A DNA stretch of 44,054 nt from Lobulomyces angularis (GCA_027604685.1 JADHYX010000172.1:1-44054); one strand, 5' to 3'. Shown: positions 21,933 to 35,100, counted from the stretch's first letter. The notes: generated by a model from the letters alone, not told the origin. Numbers and translations: made by a program.

Positions 21933-23316
21933 TTAATCAACTTTTTCGATCTTTCTTTTCTTTCCTGCGTTTGAAGAATACTCTTTAATTGCTTGTAAAA
22001 AAACTCGAACCTTTTCTGGGTCATGATCAGGCAACATACCGTGACCCAGGTTAGCAATGTATCCAACACTACCAAAATTTCTAAGCATATCCGCAACTTC
22101 ATCTTGTATAACATTGTTGGGAGCAAAAAGCAATGCCGGATCAGCGTTACCTTGTAATGCAACTTTCCCTTGAAGTTTTAACTTTGCCTGTTTCACATCC
22201 ATCATCCAATCCAAAGAAATGACGTCAAATCCAATAGTTGAAAGACTTTCAATACAACTGTGCACACCTTTAGCGAAAATAAATAAAGGGACTTTCAAAT
22301 TCAAACTTTTTAAAGTTGATTTTACACATGTAACTATCTGCTGCAAATATGGATAACTGAAGGTTAAAAACATTGCTGGAGTCAGTTCTCCACCAAAACT
22401 ATCGAAAACTTGAAGCAGCTAATTTTTATTGGAAAAAATAAATTAAATAAAATAAATTCTTATATATAAATACTAATTTATTTTATAAATATTTTTATTA
22501 AAACCTGAGCTCCTGCTTTCACCTGCCCGATTAAAAACTCTATAACTACATCAGTAATAGTTTGTAATAATTCGCAACATTCCTTTGGATTACTGAATAA
22601 CCACTTTTTGGCGACTGACCAAGTTTTGCTGGTGCATCCTTCAACCATATAAGCAAACAACGTCCAAGGAGATCCTGCAAATCCAAATAAGGGAACCCTT
22701 CCGTTTAACTTTGTTCTAGTTAGTGTTATTGCTTTAAAGACATAGTTTAATTCTTTTTCAACATTTACTTCTTTTTTTGAAAATTTTTGTAAATCTTCTA
22801 AGGTTTTTAACGGAGAAGGAAAATAAGGTCCCTTTGCAGGTAATATTTCTACATCTAAACCAAAGGCTACCAAAAAAATTAAAAAATATCGATTTTTAAA
22901 ATTGACTTTGCACCTTGAGGGACCACCAAAATATCACAAAATATAATTGATGCATCAAGCAAACCACTATATCTATCAATAGGTTGCAGCGTCACTTCAC
23001 ACGCTAACTCTGGGGTTTTGCAAAGTGTGAAAAAGTCATGCTTTTTGTAAACTTCTCGAAATTCTAAAATTTTTAAGAGATTTTATCAATAAGTACTACT
23101 AAGAATAGTAGACTAACCTGGAAGGTATCTGCCAGCTTGTCTCATAAGCCAAACTTAAAACATTTCAGTTAAAACTTACATTAATTAACAATTTTTTTTT
23201 GTTTTTTGCAGAGGTTTTTTTAACTTTTTACCTGGAGTTCTCTCAGTTTCTTCACCATAAGCTGCTCTTATAATCAGATCATTAGTTAATATTGGAAAAT
23301 TTGTTTCTATCTTCAT
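21933..23316 (-). CDS. HEM12: Uroporphyrinogen decarboxylase
   Basis: Five exons on the minus strand (23232-23316, 23118-23153, 22914-23063, 22505-22866, 21933-22418) give 372 residues, the usual length. The enzyme removes four acetate carboxyls from uroporphyrinogen III to make coproporphyrinogen III in the cytosolic part of haem synthesis. Signatures: [28 protein letters not shown] (Arg33 and Arg37, substrate-binding), [11 protein letters not shown] (Asp84, catalytic), [29 protein letters not shown] and the C-terminal [15 protein letters not shown] with its conserved His. Small oddities are Cys in place of the common Ser before the catalytic Asp and GC in place of GG after YMVE. The short 36-nt second exon encodes the RQAGRYLP loop. 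One intron uses a GTTTTA donor. No mitochondrial presequence is present. Confidence 0.95.
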
Positions 23317-23794
23317 TTTTTTTTTTGGTTTTTTTTTTTTTTTTTTTTTAACCATTTATTTATTAGGAAAACAAGATTGGTATGTTTAGTTTTTTTTTAA
23401 AAATCTTCGAAGCTGCGAAGTGTTTTTTTGAAATTTCTAATGTTATGTTCTACACTAACGAACGCATTTTGAACCGTATTTATTTTTGTAATGGAACTCG
23501 GAAACATTTGTAGGTTATGCAATTTGCATCTCTTAAAAAGTACTTGTATCATTGATTAATTTCCCTTTTGTCTTATTTCATCTATATTAAAAACAGTTTT
23601 TATAAGGCATAACTTAAGAATAAGTTAAATTATGTCTTTGATAATTTGATTATTATAAAAGAATGGATAACTTTAAAATTCTACCTTTGTATTATTATTT
23701 TTTTATTTATTGTAATTCATAAAATGCGACATTAATTATTTTTTATTAAATCAAATATATTTGTAAAAATTATCGCTTTTTATATCTAAAATAA
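23317..23794. other. Intergenic, HEM12 upstream region
   Basis: About 480 bp between the HEM12 start and the end of RPS4 on the same strand. A poly-A/T run of about 20 bases directly precedes the HEM12 ATG. No gene or specific element was supported. Confidence 0.5.
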
Positions 23795-24934
23795 TTAATG
23801 TTCCCTACGACGGTCTCTTTCTTGTTCTAAAGTTAACTTGATACCTTTTCCTTTTGGAGTAGAAATCCATGGCTTAACTCCTTGTCCAATAACAAAGATG
23901 TTAGCAATTCTGGTTGCAAAAGTACGGTCTAATGCATCCTTAACATGGACAATATCGAAACCTCCAGGATGTTTTTCACGGTGGGTAATTGTACCAATTC
24001 TTCCCATCGAGTGTCCTCCAGTAATGTAAACAAGGTTGCCTACAAAAATTAAATTAATCTATAAGAAAAAAAAAATACCAGTATCAAATTTAATAAAATC
24101 AGTTGCTTTTCCAGTTTCTAAATCAACTTTAACTGTGTCATTGACTTTAATTAATGGGTCAGGATAACGGAGGGTTCTTCCATCGTGAGTTACAGCAAAT
24201 GGGATACCTTTAGCTCCTAATTGAACTTTTTTAACTTTACACAATTTATATTTAGCTTCTTCTGCAGTAATACGGTGAATAATGAATCGACCTTTAGTAT
24301 CATAAATTAATCGAAAATTCTCATTTGTTTTCTCAATAGTTATGACATCTAAACGTTAAATTAAGAAAAACATTTTTATAATTTATAAATTTAAAATTAA
24401 GTATTTAAAAAGTTTAGTTTAAAGTTCGCTAATCATACCCATAAATCCGGCAGGATAAGTTACATCAGTTCTTACTTTACCATCAACTTTAACTAATCTT
24501 TGCATCATAATTGAAGTGGTTTCTTTTCCAGTTAAAGCATACTTAAGTCGATTTCTTAAAAAAATTATCAACGGTAAAGATTCTCTCAACTTGTGTGGAC
24601 CTGGGGACGGACGTGGTGCCTAAAAATTAATCGATATTCAACTCTTTAAGCCATTAAATTTTCAATACCCAAGTTCCAGTTAATTTATCTAACATCCAAT
24701 GCTTTGGGGCATTAAGCCTATACATTAAAGATTCGGTTTAATATTCAATTTTTAATATATCTTGCTTGTTACCTTTTCAAATGCTTCTTTGGACCTCTTC
24801 CCTGAAAATTAAGTAAAAAAAAAAGTTAATGTGAAGTATTCTTAAAAAATATTTTTCGAACGTATTGGGTTATAAAGTAGAATTATATCCGTTAAAAAAC
24901 AAAATTGGGAAAAGGATGGGATGACACATACCAT
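23795..24934 (-). CDS. RPS4: 40S ribosomal protein eS4
   Basis: Six exons on the minus strand (24932-24934, 24773-24801, 24669-24717, 24439-24619, 24079-24348, 23795-24039) encode 258 residues. The coding part of exon 1 is only the ATG, followed by a 130-nt intron with a GTATGT donor, a layout common in ribosomal protein genes. The protein follows eS4 end to end: [119 protein letters not shown]. The S4-like RNA-binding domain, the central eS4 domain and the C-terminal KOW are all present. It is a structural part of the small ribosomal subunit. Confidence 0.97.
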
Positions 24935-25741
24935 TATGTTATTTCAAAAAATTAAGGAGGAAGAGACTTGGTGTAACAACCAATTTTCAAACTTAATGCC
25001 AATAATTATTATACTATGTTTCATTGTAGAAAGGTTATGACTTTTTAACTTTACTAAGTTTTTTAGTTTGAGTAAAAAATTTTTTCTATAACTTATACTA
25101 CAGATGTCAATGAGTAAGTTCACGGTGAAAAATTGGCACATAAAGCAATTTAATTTAAAGTAAATAAAGTAGAATTGTAAGATCTGGTTTCTTCTCTCAG
25201 TATTTAGAAATCAAAAAAATTATGAGGAATTTTTAAATATTAAGAAACAAATTTTTTGTTTCTCATTTTTTCAACCAGTTTTTAATTATTCCAAAAATTA
25301 TTTATTTTTCCAAAATACCGTTAAATATTCAGAAGCTGTGCCTTCACAATATTTTCTATTCATTTCAAAGTACTCAACTGCAAATTTTACAATCCTATAC
25401 TTTCTTTTGAAAAAGTAGAAAACTCCATAACTAAAATTGGTATTTGTGGTTTAAATAACAAACAACTTCCCTGAATTGTTTTTTAAAAAAAACTGGTTTT
25501 ATTTGGAAGATTTATGGCGCATTGTTAAATTGCTTCATATTCACTAAATTTTCACTTCTATTTTGATAATAAAATGTTGTATCGTCAAGAATCCATAAAT
25601 GTATATATGTAGATTTAAAATATAGTAATTTTTTAACAATATTCACTATTCAACACACAAGTTGATTAAAATTCACACACTTTATCGTAAACCCTAAAAA
25701 CTCAAATTTGAAGAAACAAAATTTTCTAAAATAGTACTAAG
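24935..25741. other. Divergent RPS4-SPT5 promoter region
   Basis: About 800 bp between divergently transcribed housekeeping genes. It contains an AAACCCTAA telobox-like element at 25689. A 65-codon minus-strand frame at 24944-25141 lacks protein-like composition and overlaps the RPS4 leader. Confidence 0.5.
25689..25697 (+). promoter_or_regulatory. AAACCCTAA telobox-like element
   Basis: AAACCCTAA lies 45 bp before the SPT5 ATG, in the divergent RPS4-SPT5 promoter. Telobox motifs occur near ribosomal and growth genes in several eukaryotes. The same nine bases occur at 42712, upstream of another gene. One short match is weak evidence. Confidence 0.25.
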
Positions 25742-28700
25742 ATGAGTGATGATGAACAGGAGGTGCGAAAATTAAACTTCGGTCTTGGTAAAAAAACTTT
25801 ATAATTTTTCAACAGTGAATATGAAGCATCATCTAAAGACATAAATATTCTTTTTCTTACTCTTGACAATTCAACACAAAAAAAATTATTAATTTAATAT
25901 CACCTAATGTCTTTTTTATTCTTAAGATGATGATGAGGCAGAAGAAGACAATGAAGAAGAAAAAGGTAAATATTATTTTTTTAATTTATTTTACTAAAAT
26001 AAGTGCAGATAATCCAAATGATTTTGAAGATGATGAAGATGAGGATGAGGAAGATTTAGATGAAGAAGACGACGATAATGCTGTAAGCAATGTGTGATTT
26101 TAGTAATTTATTGACATTGTCTTTTTATTTAGTCACGACCGAAAAAAAAAAAAAAAATTGCAAACCCTTTTATTGATGAATTTGCCGATGTTGATGATGG
26201 GGACGATGACGATGAACAAGATGATGATGAAGAGGATGGTTATGAGCGAGGTGAATGCATAACCCTTTGACCTCCATTAACTTTTAATCTTATTAGAGGC
26301 GGATTTTGATCCGGCGTTGGAAAAAAGTTATTTGAGTGAAGACCGTCATAGAAAATTGGATAGAAAGCGAAGAGAGGAGGAAGAAGTTAATTTGGACCAA
26401 TTGGCTCAAGACTTGAAAGAAAGATATGGAGGGCGTTCTGGATATAATCGGGAATACCAAGGAGACTTAGAGCATGTTCCGCAACGACTATTAATTCCTA
26501 GTGTAAATGATCCTAAACTCTGGCTTGTAAAGTGCAAGGTATGTCTTTATTTTTACATTTGTAATTAATTGGCTTTGTTAGATCGGTAAAGAAAAAGATA
26601 CTGTGTTCAACATTATGAGAAAATATTTTGATTTATTGAATACTGACCGGAGAATTGAAATTTACAGTTGTTTTGCTAGAGAGAGTTTACCTGGATATGT
26701 CTACATTGAAGCAGAAAAGCAGATTCATGTGAATGATGCTATTCAAAATTGCAATACCTTATATGCTACTCAAAAATTGCAGCTTGTTCCAGTTAACGAA
26801 ATGGTAGATTGTTTAACAGTGAAGAAGAGGGATGTTGAACTGAAAGTTGGTGGTTGGGTTAGAATAAAAAAAGGAAAAAAGTATTCCGGTGACTTGGCTC
26901 AGGTAGGATTCAATTTTATTACCCTGCAATTTTTATCTTTCTAAGATATATGATTTGGCCGGTGACACAGGAGAGACTGCTATTTTAAAAATTATTCCTA
27001 GAATAGACTATACCAAAGGCACTCAACAGAATGAGCGGGAAGATCCAAATTTAAAAAGAAAGAAGGTTGCACGACCAGCAGCAAAGTTATTTTCTCCTGA
27101 TTTTGTTTTACAGTTAAAAATATTCCAGCCGACCTTACTTATTAAATAAAATTTAATTTTTTTAGGAAGAGTGCTCTAGGAAGAACACAAATTGGCTACA
27201 CTTTTCAAGGTGAACAGTTTAATAAATCAGGGTATATGCTAAAAGAGTTGAAAACTTCTGTTTTTACAACTGAAAATGTGAATCCTTCCCTGGAGGAGAT
27301 AACTAATTTTTCAGGAAATGCTATTGGAGAATCAAAAAATAATTTAGCTTTTCTTGCAGAAGCAAATATTCACTCAGTGGAAGACTTTGAGGTCGGCGAA
27401 AATGTGGAAGTAGTTTCAGGAGAATTGGCTAATTTGCCTGGTGTTGTACTTTCAGTAGAAAACGGCATCGTTACAGTAAAATCTTCAAATATTGGGTTAG
27501 ATGTTAGTTTATGACAATATTTTATGATTTTATTAAAATTTTTATTTTATTTTAGAAAGCTCTACAATTTCCCGCAAAACAGTTGAGAAAAAGATTTTCA
27601 GAAGGGGAACATGTCAAAGTATGTAATGGGGTGCATAAAGATGAAACCGGTATGATCTTAAACATATTTGGGAATGTAGCCACAGTTCTCAGTGACTCTT
27701 CCATGAAATCGGTTTGTTTTAATTTTAGTTACGCCTTTCTCTAAAATTTTTTAGTTTGAAGTGTTTATTAGGGATATGAGATTATCTGCAGACATTAACG
27801 CCTCAGGTGGGGTACCGACCGGGAAATACGACGTTTACGATTTAGTGCAAATTAAGTGAGAAATTTCATAAAGCATTTTAATTAAATTTTTTTAATTAAG
27901 TCAAAACGAAGTTGGAGTAGTGACAAAATTTGAAGAAAATTTACTTAGCATACTAAATCAATTCGGAACTATTCAAAGAGTTAGAACTAATAATGTTTTA
28001 AAAAAAATTGAAACAAAAAGAGCAGCAACTACCGACAGTCAAGGGGAACCTTGTCAAAGTAATGACTCTGTTGTAATTTCTGACCCTATACTTCATGATA
28101 ATAAAAAGAGAGGGACGGTGTTGCATATATACCGAAATTACATATTTGTTAGGTCTAGAGAAATTATCGAAAATGCTGGGGTCCTAGTTAGTAAAAATAC
28201 TTACGTTACGGTTCTAGGAGGAAAAAAAGCAGTATTTAATATCTCTACTTGAGTTGTAATATTATTTTTTCCAATTAGAATCCTGCAAATGGTAGAGGCG
28301 GGTTTGTTGCACCGCAAGGTAGAGGTGGTTTCGGAGGTGGTAGAGGAGGCAGAGGTGGAGGAAGAGGGAGAGGTTATGGAAGAGATCCATTAATGAACAA
28401 AACAGTTGCTATATGCGGAGGCCCATACAAAGGGTATATTGGAATTGTGAAAGATGTGCAAGGAGAGATAGCTAGAGTTGAGTTACATACCACCTACAAA
28501 ATTATAAGTATTGACCGTAATAAACTGCAAATCCCAGGACAAAATGGAATGGATTCAGGAAGAAATAACAGCGGAGATCACCGTAATGCTCCATTTGGTG
28601 AAAGAAGGAATAATTTCGATGATAATTATGGTAATAGAAGCAGAGGTTTTGGAGATGGTAGCCGAACTCCAGGATATTCTGGAAACAAAACGCCTGCATG

Positions 28701-29678
28701 GAATAATAACAATAGTGGAAGTAAAACCCCTGCTTGGGACTCTGGAAGTAAAACTCCAGCATGGGATTCTGGGAGCAAGACTCCAGCATGGGATTCAGGT
28801 AGTAAAACGCCTGCGTGGGACTCTGGTAGTAAAACTCCTGCATGGGATGCTGGAAATAAAGTATGTGATAATTTCTATTTCCGTAAGTTTTTCTTAACAT
28901 TTAGACTCCTGCATGGGATGCAAATAACACCTCCTATCAAAGCAGTAGTAAGAAACCTGCATGGGAGTCTACGTATTCGTCGGCATTGTAAGAGAGGCAA
29001 ATTAATGTTAGATTTTTATTTAATTTTTTTAAGGGCTGATACTCCTGGTCCTGACACACCATATCAAACTGATGTAACTACACCATATGGACATAATCCA
29101 GCTACTCCTAATCCATCTACTCCATACCACGCACCACAGACACCAAGTGCACACTATCACACACCTGGAAACAATTCTTCAACACCGTTCCATCCTTCAA
29201 CTCCTTATGACCCTGCTACACCACAGCATAATGCTTTCGGAACGACAACTACTGCTCCATTCCAAAGTATGTTAAATAGTTTTTTGTATTAATAGAATTT
29301 TTAAAACATGAAGTTGTAAACTGGACCGTAGTAGATGTGGAAGTTCAGGTGCAGCCTGACTCCTCTCAGAATTCGTTTCGAAATGGGAAATACGATGGTG
29401 ATAAAGGTGTTATAGATGCAATAGAAAATGGTGGCGAAATGTTAAAAGTTTTCTTGTATGATCAGCAGGAAACGTTTTTGATACCAAAATCAAACTTAAT
29501 TCCCGTTATACCAGAGATTAGAGAGGATGTTTTGGTTACTGGAGGTGATAACTTTGAGGGTCAAATTGGCCAGCTTGCTACTACAGATGATCATCAAGGT
29601 GTTGTTAAGTTAAGATCTAATGAAAGAGCAATTGATGTTTTTCCATTGAGATTTTTGGCTAAATATGGAAGAAGATAG
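25742..29678 (+). CDS. SPT5: Transcription elongation factor Spt5
   Basis: Fifteen exons: 25742-25787, 25927-25965, 26009-26082, 26133-26250, 26297-26538, 26582-26902, 26946-27112, 27166-27502, 27556-27711, 27755-27855, 27901-28231, 28279-28860, 28905-28987, 29034-29266, 29296-29678; 1,070 residues, typical for Spt5. An acidic N-terminus (residues 1-95) precedes the NGN domain (PKLWLVKCKIGKEKDTVFNI onward), which pairs with Spt4. Several KOW domains follow (GGWVRIKKGKKYSGDLAQ; FEVGENVEVVSGELANLPG; FIRDMRLSADINASGG; YDVYDLVQI). A Gly/Arg-rich linker leads to KOW5 and a C-terminal repeat region from about residue 780 with GSKTPAWDS repeats, then a Thr/Pro/Tyr-rich region and a last KOW (REDVLVTGGDNFEGQIGQL). 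Spt5 clamps RNA polymerase II for processive elongation; Thr in its repeats is a kinase target in fission yeast. Confidence 0.96.
28680..28920 (+). repeat. 27-bp tandem repeats, Spt5 C-terminal repeats
   Basis: A 27-bp unit encoding GSKTPAWD[SA] occurs five times in direct succession, flanked by degenerate copies (GNKTPAWNN before, GNKTPAWDA and KKPAWES after). The last intron of the array falls between the Lys and Thr codons of a unit. Synonymous differences between units show the array is not of very recent origin. Confidence 0.9.
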
Positions 29679-30283
29679 ATTTTTTTTCTTATTAGTTTAT
29701 TTTAATAATTTCATTTTTTTGTAGAGTGCATCTTTTTTTTCAATAATTAATTCACACTTGATATATATTACTTTGATATAGCATTATTACATCCTTAAGG
29801 ATGGCATATAGTATATTTTCCAGCAAATTTCATCCAATTTTATGAATGTGTTTACATATTAAAATTGATATTATTAACTATTTTGGATTAGTTAAGTGCA
29901 AAGTTTCACTCCATGGATCCTATTTTACTAATGAAAATAATTGAAAGTTACAGTTTGTTATAAATTTTAACAGCTTATGTAGCCATTTTTAGCGATAAAA
30001 AGAGTACTCTTATTGGAATTACATCAGAATTTTTTTAGCATCATCAAAAGGTTAGAAAATTACTGATCTCTATGAAGTTTGGAACTAAAAAGAAAATCAA
30101 CTACATTATTCAAAACCCAACAGAGGTTAAAACATTTAAAAATAAGCAAAAATCGCCTAGCATTCCTATTGGGACTATAAACTGATGAAACATGCTGCAG
30201 TTTATCAATGATTTCTATAAAAAACTTGTGGAATTAATTATTATTTGAAATTGTTAAAATTTGTAAAACCCTCCGATTTTATT
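29679..30283. other. Intergenic region
   Basis: About 600 bp between SPT5 and the GTPase gene, both on the plus strand. It is A/T-rich with no supported frame. The GTPase frame stays open for 13 codons upstream of its first ATG but contains no other ATG. Confidence 0.5.
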
Positions 30284-31999
30284 ATGGGAGTTTCAACTAG
30301 AACAAGCAGAAACGAAACATTGCCAATAACAGATATAAATCAATTTATTTTAGAACAAGTATATGATATTTACAATCAAAAGTATGGAATCTGTGAGATA
30401 TCCCATATACACAATCTTGGCATTGCACCTCCAAAAAAAAAAATTTGGATTATGCTGCTTGGTAAATTCTTTTGACCAAATTATGACATTATTGTATTAT
30501 TCTAGGCAATCATTCTGCTGGAAAATCATCATACATTAATTGGTACGCTGAAGAGACAGTACAAAAAACTGGTATGTCCAGATTTACTAAAATTTATTAA
30601 GTTAAAGGTTCATATTTTTATCATTATATTAGCTGTATCAATTGAAACAACTGGATTTTCTTTTATTCAAAGTGGAAAAAAAAAGCAAACGCTACAAGGT
30701 TTAGAATTTTTTTTAATATCAATTTTAGATTCCAATAGTTTTTCTTTTTTCTAAAGGTCCTGCAACTCTGCAATTATATCCGTTTTTAAATGACTTAATG
30801 CGAATGAGAGGTATTAAGGAAAATATAAATACTGAAATAGTGACTAGTAGAGCCAAAAAAATTCACTTATTGACTCTAATTGATACACCTGGTAAAACTC
30901 TATTTACAACATATTAAATTTTGTATCAGGATTGGTTGATGGAGATGCAATGCAGTATTCTTTTGATCCTGAAGAAGTTATGTTAATTTTAGCGAAGGAG
31001 TGTGATTTAATTTTCACCTTTTTCGATCCCATCGGTGAAAACTTAGTTTTTTTTTATGTTTAAAAAAACTAAAGTATAAAATAAATTTTTTAGGTCAAGC
31101 GTTATGTAATTTCACATTGATAAATATACAAAAAGTTAAATTAACTTTTAATCAGGTCAGCGAACAATGCATATTGTGGAAAGCTTGTCAAAGAAGTATC
31201 CCTCAAAGCTTCATTTTTATTTATCAAAGAGTGATCAGGTTCCAGATGAGACTGATCGACAAAGGGTTCTAATTCAAATTGCTCAAAATGTCAGTCAAAA
31301 GGTTTAGAAGCACTTTGATCTTATTTGATTATTAAAAAAAAAAAGATACCTAATAATTTTAGTTTAAATATTCCGACAATATATTTACCCTCCCCTGATA
31401 ATGAAAACAATGTTGTAAGAAATCACATTGATGAGACCCTGAAAGAGATAGACAGAGCCATTTTACTGAAAGTTCAGTCGGTGTTAGATGACTTTAAATC
31501 TGATTGCAATTTGATTATAGAAGTATTAGAAAAGAAACTTTTAGACGATAAAAGAAAAGTAGAGTTTATATCTTTGAAAAATCGTAAGGGATTTTCTGAC
31601 TCTACGTTTCTTGTATTCGTTTTGTTTGCCTTATTCTACTTACTTATCATACTCGAAGTTGCTCCTAGTAATTTTTTTTTTCATCTTTTAATGGCAAACT
31701 AATATTATTTTTAGGGATGCCATTGGAAATGTTGATTCCAAGTTATGCAACCATATTTTTAATAGTGGTTTCGTACAGTTATTACAGAAATTACTTGGAT
31801 ATGCCAGAAACACTAACTAAAACTCACAAAAAAGAAATTTCAGATCAAATTTTGTATAGTAATGAATTACTAACGAAACAAAAAGGTAAAAAAAAAAAAC
31901 TCTTAAAGATGTTTCTCACTTTTTATCAGTTAATGAATATTAAATTTTTATTTTATTATTATAGAATTGTATGATGCTTTTTTTGAATCTTGTCTTTAA
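30284..31999 (+). CDS. EHD/dynamin-like GTPase with C-terminal membrane hairpin
   Basis: Ten exons: 30284-30461, 30506-30571, 30633-30698, 30757-30891, 30930-31034, 31094-31105, 31156-31301, 31346-31667, 31715-31885, 31965-31999; 411 residues. The GTPase domain has P-loop GNHSAGKSS (60-68), a switch region with ETTGFSFIQSG, G3 LIDTPG, and a G4-like SKSD in HFYLSKSDQVPDETDRQR. The stretch FFDPIGQALCQRTMHIVESL is typical of a dynamin-superfamily group near EHD proteins. No EH domain follows; instead there is a helical region and two hydrophobic segments (FLVFVLFALFYLLIILE and IPSYATIFLIVVSYSYY) that could insert as a hairpin, then a short polar tail. It probably remodels or tethers membranes. 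Exon 6 is only 12 nt but is required for the conserved GQAL sequence. Confidence 0.85.
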
Positions 32000-32178
32000 A
32001 AAAAAAAACAAACAAAAAGGTAAATCTAATAAAAAATATATATATATACATTTTTTAGTATTTGAATGTAATCAACCAATATTTTTTAAATGCTTTAAAA
32101 ATAATTTGAACTGTATATTATAATTGTAAAATCTTATTTGAGATTTTTTTTTTTTTTGGAGGTACTTTGTTGATTTAG

Positions 32179-35100
32179 TTAAAAAAGGGATTTCTTCCAC
32201 ATTTTAACAATATTTACTAATTCTAGATGTTTTTGACTCTTTTCTAATAAAGCTTCAAGATTCTTTAAGGTTTTTAAATCTGGTTTGATTCTAGGTACAT
32301 TATTGAAATTAAAAAAATCCGGTTTTTTATCTTTCAAATACTCATTGCTATTTTTATTGAAGTGTAAAAAGGATGCACATACATCAAAAGCTTCCTCGTA
32401 CTTTTGAGCAAAGCATAGTAATTCCAAGTAAGTTGTTAAAAAATTTGGACCTAAAGAGAGGTTTTCGTTATTTACACAGTCCATAAAAATAATTTTAGCT
32501 TCAGAAAAAAGTCTGCCAAATTTTAAGCTATCCAACACATTGATTATAAGAAGTTCATTTACTACCGTTGGCTCAATTAGTATAGGGAAATTAGGTAAAA
32601 ATTGAGATTCTTTTGCGGTTAGTGCTTTAAAGATATCAAAACTCAAATTATGCTTTTTTGCCAATGCTAATCCCTTAATAAGAATAGCCCAGGTAGTTAC
32701 GTTCGGTTTTAAATTTAGTTTTTTCATTAAGATGAGAACTCTGTACATATTGTATACGTTGGCAGAGTCTGCATAGTAACTCAAGAAGGGATTAAAAACG
32801 GTTGCCTCTAACATAACATTTCTAAATTTATATGATTTCCCGGTTATACTGTTTTCCAAAAATCTACTTCGTGCATTTAATTTCATAATTTCATTAAATT
32901 TGTTACCAGTTGGACTGCCAAAAAACTTGAATTCACTGAGATCAAAATCTTTTATATTAAAAAATTCAAAGATTTTTTTTATTCCAACATCAATTTTGTG
33001 TAATTTGGAAAACTGACTTGACAGAGTATTAAAAAATTGTAAGTCGAGTTGAACTTTTTGTTTAGCTAATATTTTTTCCGTCCATATTTGGAGCAAGTCA
33101 AATTTGAAGCTACTACCAACGGCTTCTATCAAAGATGTACACATTCCTACAGTAGGTGTTAAACTTTTTTTTTCTAAACTCTCAAACAGTTCTATAGCCT
33201 CCTTTGTGCTATTCGACTTGGCATAGCAATTCAAAAACATAGAATTAATGTATATAGCGTTAAAGTGGTTGTGATACTTTACTGCGTCTTCTGCAGATTT
33301 CATTTTTTCCGACGCAAGTTTATGGTATATTTTCAAATTTTTTAAATCGCCTAAGGAGGCATATAACTTCATTAAGGTGAGGTATGTCAGTACATCTTCA
33401 GTAAATCCCTCAATTTTTCTTTCCTTTATCCACTTCAATGCACTAATAGAATCTACCTTCTTTACATACAACAATAATACTAGGTTTACAGTTATTGCTT
33501 GTAATCCAAAATGTGACTGAATCTTTTGCACTAATTTTACTGCTTTAAATTCATTACCGACCTCGCAGTAGACACTAAGCAAGGTATTATAAGTAAATAG
33601 GTCAGGAGAAAATCCCTTCGAAACCATCGCATCAAAGTAATTTTCCGCTGCAGTAGCATCTCCAAGTTTGGCCCGACTATCTATCATTTTCGTGAAAAGT
33701 TGAACATTTAAGTCACTCTCTGGTATACTTTCAAATATAAATTTAACCATGTTATAGTCCTGCATTTTCAAAAAGTATTTCATTAATTCCAACGATATTA
33801 CTGTCGAATTAGTGTCTTGTGACTGAGCGGTTCTATAAATCTTTAACCCACCAGCAATATTATTTTCAGCAAGCTGTGATTTGACTAGGACTCCAAAAGT
33901 TGGCATTGCAGGTTGGAGTCCATTTTTTTGCATTTCATTAAATAACTCCGTGACCTTTGAATATTCACCTGCGCAAAAAAATGAATCCATCAACTCTGTA
34001 TAGCTATAAGTATCTAACTTCACTTTTTTTTTTTTTAAGACATTTACATAATTTTCAAGCAAAAAAATAGGTCTATTTTTAAAGCAAGATAACATGGTGT
34101 TGAATGTAACAGTATCCACATTTAACATACATCCAAAAAGGAGCTCAGCTTCTTGAGTCTTTTTTCTTTTAATTAAATAAGAAAGCGTCTTGTTGTTTTG
34201 TATTGAAGTCATATTGACATCATGTTTAGAGTACAATAACATAGTTTTTATAACCAAATCAACGTTATCGTGCAAAATCAACTTTTTTATCAATATTTCA
34301 TAGTCAAAAATGCTTAATTTGGCATCTTGGCATTCTAATAAATCACGTAAGCAGTCAAGCACAGATTCAATATCATCGATGGAGGAACTTCTGATACTTC
34401 TGGTTAATATTAATGTATGGAGCTTTGGTGTTGGGTGACGGTTTTGTTTTCTAAAGTTGTTGTAAATTTTCCAGGTTCCTGAAATATCCATTTTTTTATA
34501 ACAGTTAAACAACGAAAAATTGTCTTCATAGATTTTAACAATTTTTATTAAATAATCATGTCCAGGGTACTCTATCTGCAGCTTTTTGATGACTTCAGAA
34601 GTTAAAGTCCAATTTAAACTGTTAATAGCAGCAATTCCACAGTACAAAAAAAATTCAGGTTCCATTACCACCTTCCAAGTTTGATACGCGTTGAACAAAT
34701 CTATTTGCGATTCTAGGTCGCCAGTTTCAAAATAAATTTTTGACATACTATTCGCAACAGTGCAGTTTGGCTCATATCCTAACACCTTCATTTCTTCTTT
34801 AAAAGTTTTAATTAGGTCCAGGCGAGAAACATCAACAGCAAGTTGCAAGATCCGATTAAAACCTTCCAGATTCAAATTGAATCCAATAGATTTTAATAGT
34901 GATTTGATTTTAACTGCATTTTCAATGTCGTTGCTTGCAGTAAATCCGTGAAAAAGGGAAATATATATTTCGTAACTAAAAAAAAAAAAGTCTAAATAAA
35001 TATTATAACCAGATCTTCTAATACCTTGGAGAAACGTTGTTACTTAACATTCTTTCGTAATGAAACCATGCTTCCTCCATCATCCTATTTTCGCAAAAAT

